A stretch of DNA of 45,733 nucleotides. It comes from a virus. Under the pieces are notes generated by a model that made no database searches, was not told the origin of the DNA, and saw only the letters and a list, made by a program, of their open reading frames with translations. Of this stretch, positions 32,910 to 39,557 are shown one piece after another (within the stretch, counting starts at the first letter, position 1; each line of letters opens with the position of its first letter). Both the position numbers and the translations under genes were made by a program. The stretch is taken from positions 1 to 45,733 of the IMG/VR virus record IMGVR_UViG_3300044712_000978; one strand, given 5' to 3'.

Positions 32910-33239
32910 TCATCCCTTTCTGAATTTTCCGAACTCGGATAAGTCAAGCTCGATCCCTATTTCTCGAGCGGTCCACCTGAGGGGGTCGATGTGATGGTGA
33001 TTGTCGCAATTCCTCCAAAGATTGAGAAGCCTCTCGGCCAGGACTTCCTTCGGCTCATCGATCAATTCCACCGTGACACGATATCGGTGAATTGAAACAG
33101 ACCCATTGAAACAACTAGGTTCGGCCCACCCAGCCCCGGCAATGTTGCTCATCTCATAAGCCCCCAGGCACCTGAACGTCTCAACGACCTTGGGAAATTC
33201 AGGAACCTTCGGAGCAGGATTTTTCTTTCTTACAGCCAT
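32910..33239 (-). CDS. Hypothetical 109-residue protein
   Basis: A small protein with EVLAERLLNLWRNCDNHHHI, then DPLRWTAREIGIELDLSEFG. ATG 33239 has AAGGGGG eight bases upstream. It has HHH and Cys residues that might bind metal. The family was not recognised; it is one of a run of small early/middle genes. Confidence 0.55.
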   Translation of the reverse strand: MAVRKKNPAPKVPEFPKVVETFRCLGAYEMSNIAGAGWAEPSCFNGSVSIHRYRVTVELIDEPKEVLAERLLNLWRNCDNHHHIDPLRWTAREIGIELDLSEFGKFRKG

Positions 33240-33251
33240 AGAACCCCCTTC

Positions 33252-33419
33252 TCACCTATGTCCAACGTGAAAGTGGTTGCAGAAGTGGCAGAAGTAGACC
33301 CTTAGAAATCCGTGCCCGCCTTTCAAGAGCGCTGTCGCGTGACCGATCGCCTCGTCTTTCGTTTTGTGCCTCTGCTTTCCCGTGCAGGAATTTCTCCTGA
33401 ATCGTCGCTTGCTTGCCAT
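33252..33419 (-). CDS. Small zinc-finger phage protein
   Basis: ATG 33419 with GAGGAG gives 55 residues: a basic N-terminus (ASKRRFRRNSCTGKQRHKTK), then YFCHFCNHFHVGH, a C2H2-like metal site. I recall this short KxR..C...C..C..H.G pattern as common in phages. It is a nucleic-acid binding candidate. Confidence 0.6.
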   Translation of the reverse strand: MASKRRFRRNSCTGKQRHKTKDEAIGHATALLKGGHGFLRVYFCHFCNHFHVGHR

Positions 33420-33444
33420 ATTCTCCTCGGGCCAAGTGATCCTT

Positions 33445-33786
33445 CTATCTGACAGCGCCTTCCCCACATTCGTATGCCTCGATTATCCAGGGCGGGGCGT
33501 CAGACTTCAGCGTGCCTCCGTAGATGCCCATATTGAAGGCACGACGAATGCGGACGATGAAGTAAGGGGAAGGGATGCAGTTGATGCAATAGGGAAGGGG
33601 GACAGACATTCCGGTTGAGCATTGGGGATGTCTGTCGTGCCAGTGCCTCTGGTGCCCCTTGCAGATCTTCTCGCCGCACCCAATGCAGTTGACCTCGGGG
33701 ATGGCGATGCAGTAGAGGGAGCCTTTGCAGGTTCCCTTCGGCCGACCTTCCTTCCCGCCAGTTAGGGGGAGCGATTCTTGGTTCAT
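33445..33786 (-). CDS. Cys-rich small protein, unknown
   Basis: A 113-residue protein starting at the ATG overlapping the TOPRIM stop (TGATG). It has many Cys/His residues (for example CIGCGEKICKGHQRHWHDRH, then CSTG and CINC), suggesting two zinc sites. The family was not recognised. Its coupling to the TOPRIM gene suggests a DNA-related role. Confidence 0.55.
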   Translation of the reverse strand: MNQESLPLTGGKEGRPKGTCKGSLYCIAIPEVNCIGCGEKICKGHQRHWHDRHPQCSTGMSVPLPYCINCIPSPYFIVRIRRAFNMGIYGGTLKSDAPPWIIEAYECGEGAVR

Positions 33787-34676
33787 CACTTCCTCAGTTT
33801 TTGGGCGATGCCCTGAAGTTGGGCTTTAGCTTTTTCCTCTCTGGCAATAGCCTCTTCCCACTCGGCCTCATCCCTCACCGAATCAATGCCTTGCTGAATC
33901 ATTTTGACGAGACGCTTGGGTTCAAGGGCATCAAGCTCCCAGCTAGATGATCCGTGGGCAGCGATGTAACCACGGGAACGGCTGTCGGTCAATTTCGCCG
34001 GATTCGGGGGAAGCTTTAAAGCCTTGACTTGAGCATAGTGGAGGGCCATGCGTTCAACGCTCACCCCTTGATGGTCGTCAGAAAACAAAGCCAACCTGTC
34101 CGTGATGTCCCTGGTCATATCTATTCCGCTCGGGTCATGGTCCCCGAAGTGGAGAACAAGAACCTCCTGTCCCCTTTCCTGATAACCGTTGAACCTCTGC
34201 GAAGCGGCCCAGAGTTCCGATTGGCTCACATACCCACGGCACGAAAAGAACGGAACGTCGTTTGTGTTGCACACCTCCTCGATCACCCCGACAAGCGCGT
34301 CCTTTTCAATCCAGACCTCAACCCTGGTCGACTGCCGCGACCACTTATCCTCGCGGTAGCTGAAAGAGACGGCCTTCATAATTTCGAAGGGTGAATTCCA
34401 ATGCTGAAGGGTCCGCAAGTTTCTCGTTCTGTCGATGATGGCGTTCCAGTCAACCAGCCCGGCCAGGCGAGCGTCATTGATGAGGCTGCCGAGATTTTTA
34501 TACTCGCGCTGATTGTTGGGGATGATGTCGCGGCTGACGAATTGGTAGTAGAGCTGACGAAGGGTGAGCTCAAACCCCTGGGCTCTGTATTCTTCAATGA
34601 TCGAATTTGCCGTTTCAATCAACCAGGAAGCCCGAGCCCCGAAACGATGGTGAATGTATTGCAGTCGCGGCATCAT
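33786..34676 (-). CDS. TOPRIM-domain protein
   Basis: A 296-residue protein. The start is the ATG at 34676 that overlaps the DUF3850 stop (ATGA); a longer frame is a shadow. TOPRIM motifs are clear: VWIEKDAL (Glu124) and GDHDPSG (178-184). The domain order (LRQLYYQFVS before it) resembles Topo VI A/Spo11-type TOPRIM proteins. It may act in DNA cleavage, repair or primase-like nucleic-acid work. No partner subunit was found. Confidence 0.75.
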   Translation of the reverse strand: MMPRLQYIHHRFGARASWLIETANSIIEEYRAQGFELTLRQLYYQFVSRDIIPNNQREYKNLGSLINDARLAGLVDWNAIIDRTRNLRTLQHWNSPFEIMKAVSFSYREDKWSRQSTRVEVWIEKDALVGVIEEVCNTNDVPFFSCRGYVSQSELWAASQRFNGYQERGQEVLVLHFGDHDPSGIDMTRDITDRLALFSDDHQGVSVERMALHYAQVKALKLPPNPAKLTDSRSRGYIAAHGSSSWELDALEPKRLVKMIQQGIDSVRDEAEWEEAIAREEKAKAQLQGIAQKLRK

Positions 34677-34981
34677 CCCCTCCCACAGTCTGCCAGGCCC
34701 AGGACTGCGGCTGGCCTGTCTTTGTAGCTCACCCCGTCCCGAAGGACGTAGCACACGCGCCGGAAAATCTTGCGTCCGGTGTAGGCGGCCTCCTTCGCCT
34801 TGGCGTCCTGCCCGGGGTCTTGCTTGGGGAGATACAGCGCCGGGTCCCACTCACGAAGAACCAGAACATCATTGACCTCGAACCTCCGGTCGTCTTCGGT
34901 GCGGACCTCGAAGCTCTTGACCCATGACGCCAGCGGCCCGAAGTAGAGAGGCCAGACCTTGAGGTAGTGAGTTTCGCTCAT
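34673..34981 (-). CDS. DUF3850/ASCH-like protein
   Basis: A 102-residue protein with the DUF3850 pattern: HYLKVWPLYFGPL, KSFEVRTEDDRRFEVNDVLV and YTGRKIFRRVCYVL. These PUA/ASCH-fold proteins bind RNA or modified bases and are common small phage genes. ATGA overlap with the methyltransferase upstream. Confidence 0.75.
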   Translation of the reverse strand: MSETHYLKVWPLYFGPLASWVKSFEVRTEDDRRFEVNDVLVLREWDPALYLPKQDPGQDAKAKEAAYTGRKIFRRVCYVLRDGVSYKDRPAAVLGLADCGRG

Positions 34982-35909
34982 AGTCCCTCCTTATTGATCG
35001 CCTTGGCCGCCTTGGATGGATCGCCCTTGACGAACACCAGAACGTTCTGGTGAACCTTGGCGAATTTGCGCGATGCCTCAAACTGCTTCGTCACCCTCAT
35101 GCAAGCCGAGCCAACGGAAGTCAAAAGGATCGCCTCGTTGTAATAGCCGAGCCCCCCCCGCCTGAACGCCTGAATGGTGTCCGAGACGAAGTTGCGGTAA
35201 AGCCCTCGGCCGTCCCTGAAATCCCCGACGACGAAGCAGGCGAACCTGTTGTCGTGCAGCCTTTCGCATGCGGACCGGATGATGTCGGCGTAGGCGTTGA
35301 GGAAGTCGTCGTGCCCCATCGCGCTGAGATCTTCAGCCATGTCGGAATACTTTTCGAGGGAACCGTAGGGCGGGCATGAGAACAAGAAGTCGGCCTTGGG
35401 GGCTTCTTCCAGCTTGACCCTCGAATCCCCGCAGACCCAGATGGGTTGGAGGCCCTTGCAGATCGTCCTCGCTTGCTCCCGGTTCGCCTCGACTTGCTCG
35501 GCCCGGAGATCGCACCCCCAGTATTGAAAGCCCAAGAGCGAGGCGACAACACCGCGAACGCTCCCGCCAGCAAACGGGTCCAAAATCAGCCCGGCCTTGG
35601 GCGTGAACCAACGATAGAGGATCTCGCAGAGCACCGGGTCGAAAACGCTCACCCCGTTCGCATCATTGACCGTGCCGTCAGCTTTCTCGGCCATCCATGC
35701 GTCGTTGTTGAAAGCCTTCGCATCCCGGCCCACTTCGCTCTTGATCCCGTAGGAGATCCAGCGCCGCTTGCGGTCCTGCCAGAATCCCTCGCGGGCGTTG
35801 AAGACCGTGAACGGAGGCATGATGAAGTTGTCGAGACCACTCCCCGGCTTTCTGGGACGATGGGATTCCCGAACAGATCCTTCCCGTAGAGATCGTCAGC
35901 ATCCGACAT
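34978..35909 (-). CDS. Second DNA methyltransferase, frame broken near 35842
   Basis: The conserved part (MPPFTVFNAREGFWQDRKRR onward) has SAM motif DPFAGG (81-86) and CPPYGSLE (149-156), paralogous to the ParB-methyltransferase. Its true start is probably ATG 35909, coupled to the upstream stop (TGATG) and reading DLYGKDLFGNPIVPESR; but that frame leads away at the G4 run 35842-35845. A -1 shift there gives ...ESR-GSGLDNFIMPPF, matching the paralogue's SGSLTERFVVPPF. Either a one-G error or a real frameshift splits it; repaired length about 310 residues. Confidence 0.8.
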
Positions 35910-36250
35910 CAGGATTTCCTCCCGTGGCTTTGGGTGACCTGCTTGACCACGGCCCGCAATTCCTCCACACGCGCCGGGGGGATGTCGGCCAATTCGTCGA
36001 ATCCCCAGTCGTCGTGCTTGTTGAGGAGAACGGCGGCATCGCAAGCGAGGATGTGGCTATCGCACCGGACAAGGGCAAGGCCGCTTTTGTGGCTCACGGT
36101 GAAGCCCGGGCCGACCTGATCCGCCCAGAACAAAGTGGGGTGGACGAAAAGCTTCCCGATCTTGGAAGCCCGAAGCTTCTTGATCTCGGGTGTCGGGGAG
36201 AACATCCCGTTCACCTGGACATGAAAAGGGACGTCGCACTCGGCGATCAT
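35909..36250 (-). CDS. Hypothetical 113-residue protein
   Basis: A protein starting at the ATG overlapping the HTH-gene stop (ATGA); its own stop overlaps the methyltransferase start. It begins MIAECDVPFHVQVNGMFSPT and contains LVRCDSHILACDAAV; no motif was recognised. Context suggests a link to DNA modification. Confidence 0.6.
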   Translation of the reverse strand: MIAECDVPFHVQVNGMFSPTPEIKKLRASKIGKLFVHPTLFWADQVGPGFTVSHKSGLALVRCDSHILACDAAVLLNKHDDWGFDELADIPPARVEELRAVVKQVTQSHGRKS

Positions 36251-36528
36251 GCGTGGACCTCGAGGGAAAGCTGCCCCGAATGAATCCGGAGGAGCCGGTA
36301 TTTGTGGACCCCGGGCTGGCCGGGGACGTGCTGACGCTCATAGGTGAAGGCCCCGCTGGCTTTGAAGTCGCGGAGCCTGCTGGCGATGCTGCCCGTGTTG
36401 CGGACCTTGAGGATGTCGGCGATCTCAAAAAGCGTTCGCCACTCCCCGTCCTGCATGAGATCAAAAACGCGCACAGCCAGGGGCTTCATGCGCGTCTCGT
36501 CCTCGGTCGTGTACGGATGGTCGTTCAC
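36247..36528 (-). CDS. Winged-helix DNA-binding protein
   Basis: A 93-residue protein with GTG start at 36528 (AGGAG upstream). VFDLMQDGEWRTLFEIADIL, then KVRNTGSIASRLRDFKASGA, FTY is a clear winged-helix fold. It is likely a small transcription regulator of this block. Confidence 0.7.
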   Translation of the reverse strand: MNDHPYTTEDETRMKPLAVRVFDLMQDGEWRTLFEIADILKVRNTGSIASRLRDFKASGAFTYERQHVPGQPGVHKYRLLRIHSGQLSLEVHA

Positions 36529-36537
36529 TTTGATCTC

Positions 36538-37059
36538 CTAGAATCCCCAGACAGCCATCGCCCGCTCGAATCTTGCCTTTTCGGTTTCATAGAGCGAACG
36601 TTGAGGGCCTTTGAGGTCGTTGGGATTTACGAGCTGACCATTTTCGGTCTGCCAGTTTTCTCGATTGCCGACCGGGGGATCAACCTTCCAGGCGATGAAG
36701 GCCAGGATGTGCTTGAACCGCTCCTCGTTCTCGCGCCCGGTCATAAAAAGGTAGTGCTTGACGAGATCGCCGAACACACGATCCGAGGCGATCGCTTCCG
36801 GGGAGGCGAGAACGAAATCCTCCCAGCCTTGACCGTGGCAGGTGAAGAGCTCCTTTTTCTCAAAGGTCAGCATCAAGGTCTCGATCTCGCCGTCATAGAG
36901 AGCCCGGTAGACCCCGTGGGCGACATCCAGCTTGACCTTCCCCCACTTGCAACGCTCCTGGAAATCAGCCAAGCATTCGAGGTAGAGGGACGAGCCTCTC
37001 TGCTCCCCCTTGAGCAGATCAATCAAATCTTCGAGGGGCAGGGTTTGGGTGCTAGGCAT
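36538..37059 (-). CDS. Hypothetical 173-residue protein after helicase loader
   Basis: ATG 37059 (GGAG six bases upstream) is preferred over a long shadow frame. The product (MPSTQTLPLEDLIDLLKGEQ...) is acidic and helical, with WEDFVLASPEAIASDRVFGD, LVKHY. It overlaps the loader gene by 8 bases and probably works with the replication proteins. The family was not recognised. Confidence 0.6.
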   Translation of the reverse strand: MPSTQTLPLEDLIDLLKGEQRGSSLYLECLADFQERCKWGKVKLDVAHGVYRALYDGEIETLMLTFEKKELFTCHGQGWEDFVLASPEAIASDRVFGDLVKHYLFMTGRENEERFKHILAFIAWKVDPPVGNRENWQTENGQLVNPNDLKGPQRSLYETEKARFERAMAVWGF

Positions 37060-37807
37060 CTGGTCTCCTATCTCGAAGTGTGGACCCCCACTTGTCCCCG
37101 TTGACCAGCCACGCCCGGTATCTGTCGAGAATGCGCCCGTCGAGGCTTTCCGTGAACCTGACGGCTTGCTCGGGCAAACGGAGGTTGGTCGTGAGAATCG
37201 TGGGGAGGGATGCGTTGAGGCGGCCGATGATGAGCTGGTAAAACAACGCCCGTTCTTCTGCCGAATAATCCCTGGTGCCGACATCATCCAGGACCAGCAG
37301 CAAGGGCCTCCGGTAATCGGCGATGACATCCTGGGCCGTGAGCTGAGATCGCGGGTTCCAGGTCGCCTTGAGAGAGGTCAGGGCGTCTTCGGCCGTGATG
37401 AATTTCGAATAATACCCGCACCTCCCGACCTCCCACGCAAGCATCAGCGCCGCCGAGGTCTTTCCCCGGCCAGCGTTGCCGTGGTAGAGATAGCCCGGCC
37501 AGAGGGACTTCTTCTTCCCGACCCATGCACGAACAAAAATCGCCGGGAGCTCGTTGCCCTTCTTCACCTGATCCGGCACCTCTTCGGGATTCCACCAGAG
37601 GGGGATGCCGGAGACGATGCTATTCAATCCCCGTGAGTGGGTCGATGCCTCCGCTATTGAAGCTCGGTTTGCCTTTTCGCGTTTGAGAAGTTCCGCCACT
37701 GAGGGCATGGGCGTTGTAGGATTTGATAAACCAGCCAAGACGGAACCCTTGGCTCCGAGCGAAGTCGTCAGAGAAATATCGCCCGATGGCCGCGACGATT
37801 CGTTCAT
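37052..37807 (-). CDS. DnaC-like AAA+ helicase loader
   Basis: A 251-residue AAA+ ATPase: Walker A GNAGRGKT (110-117), Walker B LLLVLDDVG (169-177), sensor TTNL (206-209) and arginine-finger region DGRILDRYR. It would load the host DnaB helicase at the phage origin. ATG 37807 has a perfect AAAGGAGGTGA eight bases upstream, the best ribosome site in the window. This site lies inside the initiator gene, so residues 1-62 are coded by DNA that also codes the initiator C-terminus in another frame. Confidence 0.85.
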   Translation of the reverse strand: MNESSRPSGDISLTTSLGAKGSVLAGLSNPTTPMPSVAELLKREKANRASIAEASTHSRGLNSIVSGIPLWWNPEEVPDQVKKGNELPAIFVRAWVGKKKSLWPGYLYHGNAGRGKTSAALMLAWEVGRCGYYSKFITAEDALTSLKATWNPRSQLTAQDVIADYRRPLLLVLDDVGTRDYSAEERALFYQLIIGRLNASLPTILTTNLRLPEQAVRFTESLDGRILDRYRAWLVNGDKWGSTLRDRRPDA

Positions 37808-38369
37808 GCGATTCACCTCCTTTCATCAGGTCCTTGAGGGAGCGCCATTCGGCCCCCGTGATGTGCGGATCGGCATGTTCCGGGTTGTGCGGGTGCTCCC
37901 TGAATGCTTTGAAAAACGCATCCACGACGATCTGCCAAGGGGTCTTTTCCTTGGCATCGGTCTTGCTGTCTGTGTCTGTATCAAGAAGAGTCTGAGTACC
38001 TGAAGTAAGTACCCCTTTGTATTTAGGGTCATGTTTTTTAAGGGGCTTAGTTTTCAATACCCTTAAATCTGGCTTCTGGCCCAGATAGTCCCTGACGAAC
38101 CATGCCCTGGGCTCGGCCTTGCCTTGCTCAAGGGCTGATCCTTCCTTGAGCAAGATGAGCCATCCCGTCTCCTGCAAAAGCTTCTGGGAATCCCGGACTA
38201 TCTGAACCCCCCGTTTTGCTCTTTCAGCCTGGGCTTCAAGGGTCTCCTCGCAGGTGTTCCCAAAACTCCTCATCATGCCGTAGACGATGATCGCGTTGTG
38301 GTCAAGGCGGGGGTCGGTCCAAACATCGTTTGGAATCCAGCTCCCGCCCCGCGTGATGATTCTGTCCAT
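37620..38369 (-). CDS. Replication initiator (winged-helix type)
   Basis: The start ATG 38369 (GAGG five bases upstream) gives 249 residues. The N-domain MDRIITRGGSWIPNDVWTDP onward, with GMMRSFGNTCEETLEAQAER and DSQKLLQETGWLILL, is a winged-helix DnaD/replication-initiator pattern. A linker with TDTDSKTD and a C-terminal helical domain follow. It probably opens the phage origin, perhaps the AT-rich island inside its own gene. It is driven by the promoter at 38502-38531. Confidence 0.78.
   Translation of the reverse strand: MDRIITRGGSWIPNDVWTDPRLDHNAIIVYGMMRSFGNTCEETLEAQAERAKRGVQIVRDSQKLLQETGWLILLKEGSALEQGKAEPRAWFVRDYLGQKPDLRVLKTKPLKKHDPKYKGVLTSGTQTLLDTDTDSKTDAKEKTPWQIVVDAFFKAFREHPHNPEHADPHITGAEWRSLKDLMKGGESHERIVAAIGRYFSDDFARSQGFRLGWFIKSYNAHALSGGTSQTRKGKPSFNSGGIDPLTGIE
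37960..38070. other. AT-rich island in initiator gene, putative origin
   Basis: Within the GC-rich initiator gene the DNA turns sharply AT-rich, with TTTAGGG, TTTTAAGGGG and inverted CCCTTAAAT elements and a repeated AGTACC (37995 and 38009). Lambda-type phages carry the origin inside the initiator gene with similar repeats and an AT-rich opening. No replication proof can be seen here. Confidence 0.45.
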
Positions 38370-38386
38370 GCGGGCCTCAAAATGCA

Positions 38387-38424
38387 AAGCCCCTCCCCCG
38401 AGTGCTGGCTCAAGGGAGGGGCTT
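38387..38424 (-). other. Leader hairpin in initiator mRNA
   Basis: An 11-bp stem AAGCCCCTCCC/GGGAGGGGCTT (38424-38414 with 38397-38387) in the ~126-base leader between the promoter and the initiator ATG, followed by TTTTG. A second potential stem GGCGCGT...ACGCGCC lies upstream. It may act as an attenuator controlling initiator expression. Confidence 0.55.
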
Positions 38425-38501
38425 GCGGGGGGCGCGTAAAAGCTGCACGGCATTCCACGCGCCCAGATGACGGCCTCCAGCAAGGCCGGTGAATTGGACC
38501 C

Positions 38502-38531
38502 CTTATAGCAAAGGGCCTGCCTTCACGTCAA
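38502..38531 (-). promoter_or_regulatory. Sigma70-type promoter for replication genes
   Basis: Minus-strand TTGACG (38531-38526), an 18-base spacer and TATAAG (38507-38502), 5/6 matches at each box. Transcription would begin near 38495, leaving a structured leader before the initiator. The -35 overlaps the stop of the upstream gene. Confidence 0.78.
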
Positions 38532-39073
38532 GAGCTTTGAGCTTTCCGTTCAGCATCAAAGGGCCGAAGGAGGGCTCGCGTACTCCAGCACTTCTCCTTC
38601 AGGGATTCAGCGATCGCCTCCCACGCCCTCCGCGTCTCGGATAGCCGGGAGCAAGAAAGCTTCGCCAAATCCCCGCCAGCCCGGTCGGACATGTGCTTCC
38701 GGGCCGCCAGCCGGGCCAACGAGAGGCCCTTTTCCTCAAAGCCCTTGGCCTCAACGGCTCGCAGATTGGCGAAAGAAAGCCAAGCCTGCACCTTCGTCAG
38801 ATCCACCGTCAAGGGGCCGGGCTCCGTCTCGAGCTGCTCCTGCGAATAGTCCCGGAGCATCTCAAACATCCCCTGATGCTTGGCGTCCCAATCCGCGAAG
38901 GAGATCCCCTCGCGATTGAGGATGCCGACGATATTTGCGGTCAGCGCTTCAACCGTTGGCAGGGATTGCCCGATCAGATAGGCCACCTCGCGGGCCGCCC
39001 AATCCTTGTCGGGTTGGGAGGGCGTGATGGTGATTCCCTTGCCGGGGCCTGCCTTGCCCTTCGCCCTCTTCAT
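38528..39073 (-). CDS. Hypothetical 181-residue recombination-block protein
   Basis: A helical protein (MKRAKGKAGPGKGITITPSQ...) with ATGA coupling upstream. ANLRAVEAKGFEEKGLSLAR and similar charged helices; no catalytic motif seen. It lies between recombination and replication genes and may bind DNA through its basic N-terminus. Confidence 0.55.
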   Translation of the reverse strand: MKRAKGKAGPGKGITITPSQPDKDWAAREVAYLIGQSLPTVEALTANIVGILNREGISFADWDAKHQGMFEMLRDYSQEQLETEPGPLTVDLTKVQAWLSFANLRAVEAKGFEEKGLSLARLAARKHMSDRAGGDLAKLSCSRLSETRRAWEAIAESLKEKCWSTRALLRPFDAERKAQSS

Positions 39074-39354
39074 GACGCGGGCTCAAGGCTCCGCAAAGCG
39101 TCCTCCATCGAGCGGGGAGCCGCCACGTTCGTGGCGATGCGGTAGCCTTCAAAGAAGGCCATGCACTCGCGCGGGGTCTTCTGGATGGAAAGGAGCGCGA
39201 GCGAGAAGGGTTGGCCCGTCCCGGTGTCGCGGTGGATCGCGTAGGTCTTGCCCTCCGATTCGTCCCGGTAATCCACGGAAAGCCCGAGGCGGTTGGCATA
39301 GGCAGCGATCTTGGAGTGCTCGTTGTCTGAATCCGTGATCGTGAGCGTTTTCAC
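39070..39354 (-). CDS. Hypothetical 94-residue protein
   Basis: A GTG start at 39354 overlaps the preceding stop (GTGA). The product begins MKTLTITDSDNEHSKIAAYA and has RDTGTGQPFSLALLSIQ. Composition is balanced, with no recognisable domain. It is part of the coupled run from the nuclease to the 181-residue protein. Confidence 0.55.
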   Translation of the reverse strand: MKTLTITDSDNEHSKIAAYANRLGLSVDYRDESEGKTYAIHRDTGTGQPFSLALLSIQKTPRECMAFFEGYRIATNVAAPRSMEDALRSLEPAS

Positions 39355-39557
39355 ATCTGACTCCTGATGAGTTGGGCGGCCCTTGAGATGCCCCGCTTTT
39401 CGGCGAGGCGCAGGGCCGCGAGGATGACGTAGACCTCAGTCTGCCGGGCATCCTCGAAAAGCAGGATGCACCGGCCATCGGGCTTACGGGAGACGTCCCA
39501 GAAGCCTCCCTTGCCCTCGAGCGAGCAATCGTGGCGATAGATTGCCCGGCTCGCCAT
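39351..39557 (-). CDS. Hypothetical 68-residue protein
   Basis: ATG 39557 overlaps the nuclease stop (TGATG). The product (MASRAIYRHDCSLEGKGGFW...) has a likely beta-alpha fold (ILLFEDARQTEVYVILAALR). No function was recognised; the tight overlap shows it is co-translated with the nuclease. Confidence 0.55.
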   Translation of the reverse strand: MASRAIYRHDCSLEGKGGFWDVSRKPDGRCILLFEDARQTEVYVILAALRLAEKRGISRAAQLIRSQM

